Shown here: piece after piece, positions 6,270 to 13,049 of the stretch | Layout of the letters: each line of letters begins with the position of its first letter | Numbering within the stretch: position 1 is the first letter of the stretch | Source of the DNA: Actinomycetota bacterium | GTDB taxonomy: Bacteria > Actinomycetota > Acidimicrobiia > Acidimicrobiales > RAAP-2 | Direction: 5' to 3' | Length of the DNA stretch: 15,677 nt | NCBI GenBank assembly: GCA_009701115.1 | Contig: WLKR01000010.1 | Span: 1-15,677 of the forward strand | Position numbers and translations under genes: made by a program | The notes under the pieces: model-generated | What the model was told of the DNA's origin: nothing | Seen by the model: the letters and a program-made list of their open reading frames with translations, nothing else | Database searches by the model: none

Positions 6270-7226
6270 TTAACGGCGAGGTGCTAGTCCCTCGATGGCG
6301 TCCTTCATATCGACGCCAAAGGGAATAATGGCCAGCGTCGGAATCTGGACGCCGCCATCCATGTAGGCCTGAATGTGGTCGCGACACTGGTCGTAGCTGC
6401 CGTGGATGATGAGCTCGTCAACGACCGAGTCGGGAATGACTTCGTTGGCCTTCTTGCGGTCACCCGCGGCCCAGGCGTCCCACATGGGCTGCAGGGCCTC
6501 ACCGCGACCGAGCCACTTTTGGAACTCGGCGTAGGCGTTCACCGTGAGGTACGAGGAGATCATTCGTCGCGCGACGAAACGGGCCGTGTCGGCATCTTCG
6601 GTCGGGATTACAAAGAGGCGGGCCGCAATGATCTTGCCCTCGCCGACTTCGGCGGCGCACTGGGCTACGTCCTTGGCACCGAGCCAGTTCAGAATCGCGC
6701 CATCGGCTTCGCGTCCCGCGAGACGGAGCATGCCGGGACGGAGTGCGCCGAGAAGTATCGGGGGCTTCACGGCCACTGGTCGGGAGAGTTTGAAGCCGTG
6801 AACCTCAAAGGTCGGAAAGACTTCATCAATCTTTTCGCCGGCCAGGGCACTGTTAACGAAACGCAAGACGTCACGGACGCGGGCGTAGGGCTGGTCGTAA
6901 GTGATGCCGTTCCACTTTTCAACGACCGGCTTACTCGAAGCACCCATGCCCATGGTGAAGCGACCGGGTGCGGCTTCGGCCATGCTCGCAATACTCATGG
7001 CCATCAGTCCGGCCCCACGGGTAAAGACGGGGGTCACGGCGACGCCGAGCTGTAAGCGAGGCTCCCAGGCGGCCGCGAGGGCCAGGGGAGTAAAGCCATC
7101 GGTGCCGTCGACTTCGGCCGACCAGACGTCGGTATAGCCGAGGTCGGCGATGCGGTGAAACCACTCCTTGTGCTCCGAGAGGGGCACGCCGTCGAGGGGA
7201 ATTGTCAGTCCGTAGCGAAAAGTCAT
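6270..7226 (-). CDS. LLM-class (luciferase-like) F420-dependent oxidoreductase
   Basis: A 318-residue TIM-barrel oxidoreductase of the bacterial luciferase-like superfamily; the actinobacterial members closest in style use coenzyme F420 for hydride transfer. Features seen: an opening strand FRYGLTIPL; the loop TPVFTRGAGLMAMSIASMAE (about 65-84); GRFTMGMGASS (about 88-98); and the family-typical VKPPILLGALRPGML plus AGREADGAILNWLG (about 153-183). The C-terminal YDQCRDHIQAYMDGGVQ with IIPFG is the usual last helix and strand. It is the last gene of the leftward run, 39 nt after the polyphosphate kinase gene. No clear Shine-Dalgarno precedes ATG 7226. Substrate is not predictable, and FMN use cannot be excluded from sequence alone. 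Confidence 0.85.
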   Translation of the reverse strand: MTFRYGLTIPLDGVPLSEHKEWFHRIADLGYTDVWSAEVDGTDGFTPLALAAAWEPRLQLGVAVTPVFTRGAGLMAMSIASMAEAAPGRFTMGMGASSKPVVEKWNGITYDQPYARVRDVLRFVNSALAGEKIDEVFPTFEVHGFKLSRPVAVKPPILLGALRPGMLRLAGREADGAILNWLGAKDVAQCAAEVGEGKIIAARLFVIPTEDADTARFVARRMISSYLTVNAYAEFQKWLGRGEALQPMWDAWAAGDRKKANEVIPDSVVDELIIHGSYDQCRDHIQAYMDGGVQIPTLAIIPFGVDMKDAIEGLAPRR

Positions 7227-7265
7227 AGGAGCAGTATTTCAGAGTTACCGGTGCCGCCGAGAGGA

Positions 7266-8048
7266 TTAGGCGAGGTAGTCCTCGCCCCGGCTTTTCGGCG
7301 GGGTAATACCGCGGCGGTTCAGGCCCGCTTCGATCTCGTGGTTCAGGAGCTCTAAGACCTGGACCCGGGCGTACCGCTTGGAGTTCGCCAACACCACGTG
7401 CCACGGCGTACTCGGGGCGTCGGTTGGGGTCAGCATCTCATTGGCCGCCTCGATGTACTGATCACGCTTCTTGCGATTGTGCCAGTCGGCCTCGGTCAGT
7501 TTCCACTGCTTCAGGGGGCTGTCACGACGCTCTTCGAACCGTCGGAGTTGCTCGTCGTCAGAGATGTGCATCCAGAACTTCACGATGATGGTGTCACTCG
7601 CGGCGAGGGCCGTTTCGAACTCCGTGATCTCGCGCAGGCTGCGCTGCACCGTGTCGCCATCGATGAGCCCATCGACCCGTTCGACGAGAACTCGTCCGTA
7701 CCACGAGCGATCAAAGACCGTCATGGCGCCACGAGCGGGCAGGTGGGACTGAAAGCGCCAGAGGAAGTGGTGGGCCAGCTCCTCGGGTGTCGGAGGGCCG
7801 ATGGGCACGACGTCTATGTGGCGGGGGTCCAGGGCGTTGGCGAGTCGGCGGATGGCCCCACCCTTGCCGGCGGCGTCGAAGCCTTCAAAGACGACGATGA
7901 TGCCGGGACCGACTTGGCTGTCGGGCAGCACGCCGGCCGTAAAGAGTCGCAGGTGGGCGAGGCGATGCTGGGCCGCGTCAAGTCGCAGCTCGGCGACTTC
8001 CTCGCCGAGCGAGGGGTACTCGTCAATCGTGCGTAGATCCATGTGCAT
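7266..8048 (-). CDS. Polyphosphate kinase 2 (PPK2) family protein, Pap-like
   Basis: PPK2 enzymes use polyphosphate to phosphorylate nucleotides (AMP to ADP, ADP to ATP, or the reverse). This 260-residue cytoplasmic protein has one PPK2 domain. Walker A is FEGFDAAGKGGAIRRL (54-69, Lys62), Walker B is VFDRSWYGRVLVERVDG (111-127, Asp113, Arg114), and the lid region carries RRFEERRDSPLKQWKLTE. The wording around both Walker motifs, including APT-like GPPTPEELAHHFLWRF (84-99), most resembles the polyphosphate:AMP phosphotransferase (Pap) branch, which usually has two fused domains; here there is only one of standard length. Whether AMP or ADP is preferred cannot be settled. The ATG at 8048 has a GGGTGG-like site upstream; a second ATG two codons later is possible. 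It lies 38 nt after the hydrolase gene in the same run. Such proteins are sometimes mislabelled UDP-galactose-lipid carrier transferases. Confidence 0.88.
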   Translation of the reverse strand: MHMDLRTIDEYPSLGEEVAELRLDAAQHRLAHLRLFTAGVLPDSQVGPGIIVVFEGFDAAGKGGAIRRLANALDPRHIDVVPIGPPTPEELAHHFLWRFQSHLPARGAMTVFDRSWYGRVLVERVDGLIDGDTVQRSLREITEFETALAASDTIIVKFWMHISDDEQLRRFEERRDSPLKQWKLTEADWHNRKKRDQYIEAANEMLTPTDAPSTPWHVVLANSKRYARVQVLELLNHEIEAGLNRRGITPPKSRGEDYLA

Positions 8049-8086
8049 GTTGTTCCACCCTTGTCTGGTCGGTGGCTGGTAGGTGA

Positions 8087-8986
8087 TTAGAGCGACCTGA
8101 GGAATGCCGCCGCGGTGGCTATGGCCCGCTCGCCGCCCGGCAGTACGGCCGGCAGGCTGAAGAAGCCGTGCATCTGATCGTCATGGTGATCAACACTCAC
8201 GGCGATGCCCGCGTGGCGTAACCGTTCGGCGTAGTCAAAGCCGTCGTCGCGCAGCGGGTCGTATTCGGCAATCACGACGTGGGCCGGCGCCAGTGAGGCC
8301 ATCACTTCGTCACTGGCCCGTAGTGGGCTGCAGCGCACATCGGTACGGTCCTGAGTTCCGAGATACTGGTCGGAGAACCAGGACATCGTGGGGGTGTTCA
8401 AGAGATAGCCCTCGGCGTAAATCTCCGAAGCCGCCGACTGGCGAGCCGCGTCGACGGCGGGGTAGACGAGCAGTTGGCCCCGGAGTTGCTGGCCGAAATA
8501 TTGCGCTACGGCAGCGGCCAAGTTGCCTCCGGCGCTGTCACCACCAACGCTGATCCTCGCGGGGTCAATACCGAGTTCTTCGGCGTGCTCCATGGCCCAG
8601 GCCACGGCGGCGACGGCGTCGTCGTAGGCGGCGGGGAACTGGTGCTCCGGTGCCATGCGGTAGTCGAGCGAGAGGACCACGGTCTCGGCGTGAGTAGCCA
8701 GGCGGTCCGTTTCGGGAAGGGAGAGCTCGGGGCTACCAATCACCCAACCACCACCGTGGAACCAGACGAGCAGGTCGGTGGGCTTGGACGGTGGGGTTAA
8801 CAAGATGGCCGGGCAGCCGGCCACGTCGAGGTCGCGCCGTTCGTTGGCCAGCACGGTCGGGGGGAGCGCGGCGAACATCGCGTTCCAGGCCTGGCGCAGC
8901 GTGATGTGGTCTTGGGGTGCGGGGTGGTCGCCCCGGCCCCCGGCGACGAGATCATTGACAAATTGGGAAGCGGCATCGAGCGTCAC
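8087..8986 (-). CDS. Alpha/beta hydrolase, hormone-sensitive lipase family (family IV esterase)
   Basis: A 299-residue serine esterase expected to cleave carboxylic esters of short or medium acyl chains. The oxyanion motif FHGGGWVIG (76-84) and nucleophile elbow GGDSAGGNLAA (148-158, Ser151) define the HSL family. The triad is completed by Asp243 in EYDPLRDDG (241-249) and His273 in DQMHGFFSL (270-278). SLDYRMAPEHQFPAAYDD (about 106-123) is the characteristic sequence between them. No signal peptide is apparent, so it is probably cytoplasmic. The start is GTG 8986 with AGGAG (8992-8996) five bases upstream. That ribosome binding site overlaps the TAG stop of the preceding propeller gene (8995-8997), which points to coupled translation. 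All catalytic residues are present; the natural ester is unknown. Confidence 0.93.
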   Translation of the reverse strand: MTLDAASQFVNDLVAGGRGDHPAPQDHITLRQAWNAMFAALPPTVLANERRDLDVAGCPAILLTPPSKPTDLLVWFHGGGWVIGSPELSLPETDRLATHAETVVLSLDYRMAPEHQFPAAYDDAVAAVAWAMEHAEELGIDPARISVGGDSAGGNLAAAVAQYFGQQLRGQLLVYPAVDAARQSAASEIYAEGYLLNTPTMSWFSDQYLGTQDRTDVRCSPLRASDEVMASLAPAHVVIAEYDPLRDDGFDYAERLRHAGIAVSVDHHDDQMHGFFSLPAVLPGGERAIATAAAFLRSL

Positions 8987-8991
8987 TATTA

Positions 8992-8996
8992 CTCCT
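8992..8996 (-). promoter_or_regulatory. Ribosome binding site overlapping the upstream stop codon
   Basis: AGGAG on the - strand, five bases before the hydrolase GTG start (8986). It shares two bases with the TAG stop (8995-8997) of the propeller gene. It supports choosing the GTG and suggests ribosomes finishing one gene re-initiate on the next. Confidence 0.7.
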
Positions 8997-10257
8997 ACTT
9001 AGTGTTGAAAATCATGAGTTCACCGGTGTAGACGGCGACCCAGACGCGTCCCGTCTTGCCGTCGTAGGTCACGCCCACGGGGTGGGTACCGGTGGCGACC
9101 GCTTGAAGGACTTTCATGTCGCTGGTGCGCAACATCGTCATCGTGTTGGAGTCGTAGTTCACTACAAAGATGGCGGTGCCGTCACCGGAGATAGCCACCG
9201 TACGGCAACCCGCACCGGTATGCACTCGTGACATGACCCGGCCGGTCAGGCGATTGATCTTTTCCACGACTCCCGAGGCGTTAAGTGAGACGTAGAGAAA
9301 GCGACCATCGGTGGGATCAATCACCACGTGGCGAACGTTGGGGCCCACGTTTATCTGACCCACGACCTTGTGTGTGGTCAGGTTGAGTTGGGCCAAGACG
9401 GAGCTGCCCATGATGGCGACGTAGGCCATCTTCGAGTCGGGGCTAATTGCGATGCCGCGGGGGTAGGCGCCCACTGGCACGCGAGCCACGACGCGGTTAA
9501 GAGTCAGGTCGACAATGTCGGCGTCCCACGAGCACCAGTTCGTAATCACCAAGGTCTTGCCGTCGGGCGAGACTGCGAGGTACTTGGGCACCATTCCGGC
9601 CTCGACCACGGCGTCAATCTTGTAGGTCTTGAGATCGATGCGATAGGCGTAACTGTTGGAAACACCGGCGCCTCGAGCCGAACCGGGGGAACAGTTGTCG
9701 TCGCCTTCCGGTCCGAAGCCGGCTCCGTACATTGAGTAGTTCGAAACCCACATGTGCTTGCCGTCTGGTGTAACGGCCGCCTCGACGGGAGCGCCGCGTG
9801 AGTAACCCGGGTGGCCCGGACGACCAAAGTCCGAGAGACGCACGGAGTCGGGGATGGTCTTAACGAGGGCGCCCTGGGAGTTGTAGACCGTCATGGTGTG
9901 GCGGTACATCATGTTCTGCGCCATCACGAGACCAGTGTTGGTCGCGACGACGCTCTTGGGAGAGATCGGCCCGCCGATGGTCTTCCACAGTGTGAGGCGA
10001 CGCGACGCGGCCGGCGTGCCACCGGGCGTGGTCTGGTGCAGGGGCACGGTGGTAGTTGGTGCGGTGGTCGGGGGAAAGATGGTGGTGATGGTGGTGGCGG
10101 AGGCGAAGGAGAAGCCCCGTCCGCCAGTTGCTACCACGACCAAAATTGCCGTGATGACGAGGCCGGCACCCAAGACCGTGGAGCGCGCGAGGCGCAACTC
10201 GGGAACAGCGGTAGTACCGAGACGAGCGTTGCGTTTCTTACGTTTTCTAGAGGCCAC
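8995..10257 (-). CDS. Membrane-anchored beta-propeller protein (YVTN-type repeats)
   Basis: A 420-residue protein with a basic cytoplasmic N terminus (ASRKRKKRNAR), one hydrophobic segment (about 27-44) acting as signal anchor, and a Thr/Pro-rich linker (about 55-80). The remainder is a beta-propeller facing outside the membrane. The blades show recurring phrases: VTPDGKHMWVSNY, VSPDGKTLVITNW, ISPDSKMAYVAIMG, IDPTDGRFLYVSLN, ISGDGTAIFVVNYD and VTYDGKTGRVWVAVY, spaced about 40-45 residues apart as in YVTN/surface-layer or lactonase-like propellers. Three cysteines in the ectodomain (DDNCSPG, TNWCSWD, GAGCRTV) could allow a disulfide. No catalytic signature is evident, so binding of a ligand, glycan or protein is likelier than catalysis. 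The start is GTG 10257 with only a weak ribosome binding site, 23 nt after the crotonase-family gene. Its place in a run of intracellular enzymes is unexpected. Confidence 0.85.
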   Translation of the reverse strand: MASRKRKKRNARLGTTAVPELRLARSTVLGAGLVITAILVVVATGGRGFSFASATTITTIFPPTTAPTTTVPLHQTTPGGTPAASRRLTLWKTIGGPISPKSVVATNTGLVMAQNMMYRHTMTVYNSQGALVKTIPDSVRLSDFGRPGHPGYSRGAPVEAAVTPDGKHMWVSNYSMYGAGFGPEGDDNCSPGSARGAGVSNSYAYRIDLKTYKIDAVVEAGMVPKYLAVSPDGKTLVITNWCSWDADIVDLTLNRVVARVPVGAYPRGIAISPDSKMAYVAIMGSSVLAQLNLTTHKVVGQINVGPNVRHVVIDPTDGRFLYVSLNASGVVEKINRLTGRVMSRVHTGAGCRTVAISGDGTAIFVVNYDSNTMTMLRTSDMKVLQAVATGTHPVGVTYDGKTGRVWVAVYTGELMIFNTK

Positions 10258-10280
10258 GCATTCAGCGTACTCACCGACCC

Positions 10281-11054
10281 TTAGGGACGATAGATAAATC
10301 GAGGGGGACGTTTTTCACCGAATGCGGCGAGTCCCTCGTCCAGGTCGGGCGACGTGAGGGAGTCCTGCTCCATGGCTCGACCCAAATCTGCGATATCGAC
10401 GGCGTCGATCATGGCGTTGAGCAACTGCTTGGTGGCACTCTGCGTAAATGGGGAGCGCTGGAGCAAGGCCGAAACCATCTCGTTGACGCTCTGATCGAGG
10501 TCGTCGGTGACGTGCTGAATCAGACCGGTCGCGGCGGCCCGGGTGGCGGAGATCATCTCCCCGGCGAGCAGGAGTTCGGTGGCCAGTCCCATCCCGGCGA
10601 TGGCTACGAGTCGTTGCAGGGCGACGACGGGATAGCTAATACCCAAGCGGGCCGGCGTGACGCCAAACGTCGAGCCACTGTCGGCGATACGGATGTCGCA
10701 GGCCAAGGCAATCTGGACGCCACCACCGACACAGAACCCCTCAATGACGGCAATCGTGGGCATCCGCAACGTGCTGATGGCCCGTTCAGCGGCGAGGTTG
10801 GTCGCGCGGTAAGAGGAACCGTCGTGGTCGGCGGCCAGGGTGCGACCGAGACTGGCAATGTCGGCGCCGGCCGAGAAGTGTCGACCGCGTCCACGAATAA
10901 TCACAACCCGCACATCTGGATTCTGATTGGCCGCGTCGGCCGCTTCGCACAGTGCTTCCCACATGGCGAGATTGACGGCGTTGCGCGCCTCGGGCCGATC
11001 GAGCCACCAGGTGGCCACAGTCCCCTCTTCGTTGTACTCCACTGTTACGTTCAT
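10281..11054 (-). CDS. Enoyl-CoA hydratase/isomerase (crotonase) family protein lacking both classical glutamates
   Basis: A 257-residue crotonase-fold enzyme acting on an acyl-CoA thioester. The CoA-binding and oxyanion-hole segments are intact: RPEARNAVNLAMWEAL (20-35), HFSAGADIASLG (59-70), and IEGFCVGGGVQIALACDIR (104-122) with its GGG turn. Aligned by eye with rat mitochondrial hydratase, the two catalytic glutamates (Glu144 of GGGCELAM and Glu164 of FGQPEI) correspond here to Gln114 and Pro134 (in FGVTPARLG), so simple water addition is doubtful. An isomerase, hydrolase, decarboxylase or C-C bond enzyme of the same fold is more plausible. I chose ATG 11054 rather than the earlier in-frame ATG at 11099. 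It forms a 4-nt ATGA overlap with the stop of the WbsX gene, has GGAGG and AAGGA upstream, and gives the standard family N terminus. Confidence 0.88.
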   Translation of the reverse strand: MNVTVEYNEEGTVATWWLDRPEARNAVNLAMWEALCEAADAANQNPDVRVVIIRGRGRHFSAGADIASLGRTLAADHDGSSYRATNLAAERAISTLRMPTIAVIEGFCVGGGVQIALACDIRIADSGSTFGVTPARLGISYPVVALQRLVAIAGMGLATELLLAGEMISATRAAATGLIQHVTDDLDQSVNEMVSALLQRSPFTQSATKQLLNAMIDAVDIADLGRAMEQDSLTSPDLDEGLAAFGEKRPPRFIYRP

Positions 11055-12124
11055 CGTCCTTCGACCTCCACGCGAGCCTGCCGCACGGCTTCGAGCCATT
11101 GCCGCCCGTACTGATCGTCGGGTTCGAGATAGTTACCCTCGGCCCATTCGTTCCAACTCTTCACCACCACGAGGCGGTTCTGCGCTCGCGGCTCCCGAGC
11201 GATTTCGCGCTGCAGGGCGTCGGTGACGTGACGCTGAAAGGCCGCGGGCGACGTCTTGAGCGCCACGGCGCCGCGACGTGTGGAGCGTGGTGTGTTGTCC
11301 CAGTTGGGCTGGACGCTCGGATGCAAGACGCCGTCGAGGGGCTGACGGGGCTGTGGTGGCAGCGAGGTGTAGTTGTAACGAGTGGGACCGAATCGCTCAC
11401 TCCGAACGGCCAGTCGATCACGGACTTTTGAGACGAGAGTGCGCTCGAAGGGGAACTCGACGTAGAGGCCCGCGTCAAAACCATCGGCGTGGTGCGTCGT
11501 GTACTGCACGCCCCAGGGACGACCCTCGACCCAGGCCACGAGGTAGAGGCCGGGGAGGCCGGCCTCGCGGGCCATCTGCTGCCAGGTGTCGACGAAGGCC
11601 CGGGGGTTGGGGAGTTCCATGGGTCGAAAGATCAAGATGACGGGCTTGCCGTCGATTGTTACGTAGCGCTCATCTCGCAGGGCCGGCAGCAGGCTCTCGA
11701 AGTGAGCCCGATCATCTTCGGGGCCGGGGTAGGTCTGTTCAATCAGGACGCGGTTCGGGGCGCCGTGCCAAATGCCGGTCCAGGACTGATTGGCCCAACC
11801 GACAAAGAAGGGGAAGTCGGGAGCACGTTGCGCGAGCACTTCATCGAGGGGTCGCTCCAAAATGCGCTTGCCGCCGAACCAGTAGTGCCAGTAGCAAAAC
11901 GAGGTGATGCCGTGTTGACGAGCCAGATCCGCTTGCGCCTCACGAACGGCTGGCTCGAGCAGGTTGTAGTAACCCAGCTCTCCAGGTATCACGGGTTGGT
12001 GGTGACCGTGAAAGAGGGGTCGGGCCTTACGGACGTTGGTCCACTCGGTAAAGCCTTCGCCCCACCATTCGTCGTTCTCGGGAATCTGGTGGAACTGGGG
12101 CAGATAGAGGGCGGCGATTTCCAT
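11051..12124 (-). CDS. WbsX/GH99-like family protein (glycan-acting)
   Basis: A 357-residue protein of the WbsX family, annotated variously as glycosyltransferase WbsX or glycoside hydrolase family 99-like, and common in O-antigen and surface polysaccharide clusters. Signatures are plain: ALYLPQFHQIPENDEWWGEG (5-24), GFTEWTNVRKARPLF (24-38), PGELGYYNL (47-55), FCYWHYWFGGKRILERPL, FFVGWANQSWTG, and near the C terminus KSWNEWAEGNYLEP (322-335) with the acidic residues expected of a GH-like active site. No signal peptide is seen, so it presumably acts in the cytoplasm. It starts 9 nt after the sulfotransferase gene, and its TGA overlaps the ATG of the crotonase-family gene. Whether the enzyme makes or cleaves a glycosidic bond is not established for the family at large. 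Confidence 0.9.
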   Translation of the reverse strand: MEIAALYLPQFHQIPENDEWWGEGFTEWTNVRKARPLFHGHHQPVIPGELGYYNLLEPAVREAQADLARQHGITSFCYWHYWFGGKRILERPLDEVLAQRAPDFPFFVGWANQSWTGIWHGAPNRVLIEQTYPGPEDDRAHFESLLPALRDERYVTIDGKPVILIFRPMELPNPRAFVDTWQQMAREAGLPGLYLVAWVEGRPWGVQYTTHHADGFDAGLYVEFPFERTLVSKVRDRLAVRSERFGPTRYNYTSLPPQPRQPLDGVLHPSVQPNWDNTPRSTRRGAVALKTSPAAFQRHVTDALQREIAREPRAQNRLVVVKSWNEWAEGNYLEPDDQYGRQWLEAVRQARVEVEGR

Positions 12125-12133
12125 GGCTTGTCG

Positions 12134-13009
12134 TTACCGCCCCCGCAGTGAGTTGGTTATTTCCAACAGCGTTTGCCGGCGTGTCGGTGAGTAGACGGCA
12201 CCAAAGGGTGAGCGATCGAGGATGACGCGTGCTTCACTAATCCACTCGGGAGTCACGGTTTCGCCGATCTGATTGCCAAAGTCTGTCGCCGAACGCCGGG
12301 TGGTGTCGAGGGCCGCCACGTCGAGGACACTCCAGGTGGCAGAGAAGGTGAGGAGATAGTCGCGTATGGCGGTGAGTTGCTCAACCGGTGCCGCTCGGAG
12401 TTCTTCGTAACTCACCCACAGAGCCCGACTGAGTCGTACGTCGCGCAAGGCCCGTTCGTGGTAGTCACACCAGCGCGATACTTCGGCGACGAAGGCGTCG
12501 TGGGCCGAGTGTGCGGGATCAAACCAGCCGAGACGAATGATTGAGGTGGCGACATCGATCGGGTTGCGAACCAGAATGACGATGGGCACCCGTTCGAGCT
12601 GTTCGGCCACATTGCCGGCGACGCCGAGTCCCCGCACATCCTTGGTGACGAGCCGCTTGGGCTTGTGCGAGTGATTGAACTGATCGCTCCACCAGTGGGT
12701 GGTGTGGCCCTCCAGGGCCTTAACGATTGCCGACGTGTGGGGGATTGAGATCAGCGGTGGCGCAATCTTCGCCGCCTGGTCACCCTCGAAGCAGTGGTCG
12801 GGAATATTGGCCGGTTCGTAGATGAAACGCGTGCGCTGCGGTGAGGCCAGCATCTCGGCCAGCCACGTAGAGCCACTGCGCTGCCACGAGCTAATCCAGA
12901 CGGCCTTAGATGTGTCGTGTCCACCGATGACCACGGAGCGGAAGCGTTGACGGAGACGGCGGCGCCGGTACGCGGCGTGGTCGACCAGTCGCTTCACCGG
13001 GGAACTCAT
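12134..13009 (-). CDS. Sulfotransferase family protein
   Basis: A 291-residue PAPS-dependent sulfotransferase. The 5'-phosphosulfate-binding loop is VWISSWQRSGSTWLAEML (37-54), with Arg44-Ser45-Gly46-Ser47-Thr48-Trp49 matching the PKSGTTW consensus but with Arg where Lys is usual. The 3'-phosphate-binding segment is VPIVILVRNPIDVATSII (141-158), with Arg148 and Ser156 in the expected positions. ALWVSYEELRAAPVEQL is the typical later strand-helix. This form resembles cellular-type sulfotransferases of carbohydrates or lipids and differs from the HVGTHKTGT type at 1393-2202, so the two are not recent duplicates. The start is ATG 13009, with only GAAG/AGAG-like bases upstream. It lies 40 nt after the arylsulfatase gene and 9 nt before the WbsX gene, so attachment and removal of sulfate are encoded side by side. 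The acceptor is unknown. Confidence 0.85.
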   Translation of the reverse strand: MSSPVKRLVDHAAYRRRRLRQRFRSVVIGGHDTSKAVWISSWQRSGSTWLAEMLASPQRTRFIYEPANIPDHCFEGDQAAKIAPPLISIPHTSAIVKALEGHTTHWWSDQFNHSHKPKRLVTKDVRGLGVAGNVAEQLERVPIVILVRNPIDVATSIIRLGWFDPAHSAHDAFVAEVSRWCDYHERALRDVRLSRALWVSYEELRAAPVEQLTAIRDYLLTFSATWSVLDVAALDTTRRSATDFGNQIGETVTPEWISEARVILDRSPFGAVYSPTRRQTLLEITNSLRGR

Positions 13010-13049
13010 CTCTTCATTGTGGCAGGTCTAGGACCCACGGGATGGTGCG

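Noticed and set aside
6375..7055. 226-codon open frame on the + strand
   Set aside because: It is antisense to the LLM oxidoreductase, which has full family motifs; its own translation shows no domain.
10040..10105. GGT/GGTG-rich low-complexity tract, considered as a repeat array or regulatory element
   Set aside because: In the - strand frame it encodes the Thr/Pro-rich stalk of the propeller protein, which explains the repetition.
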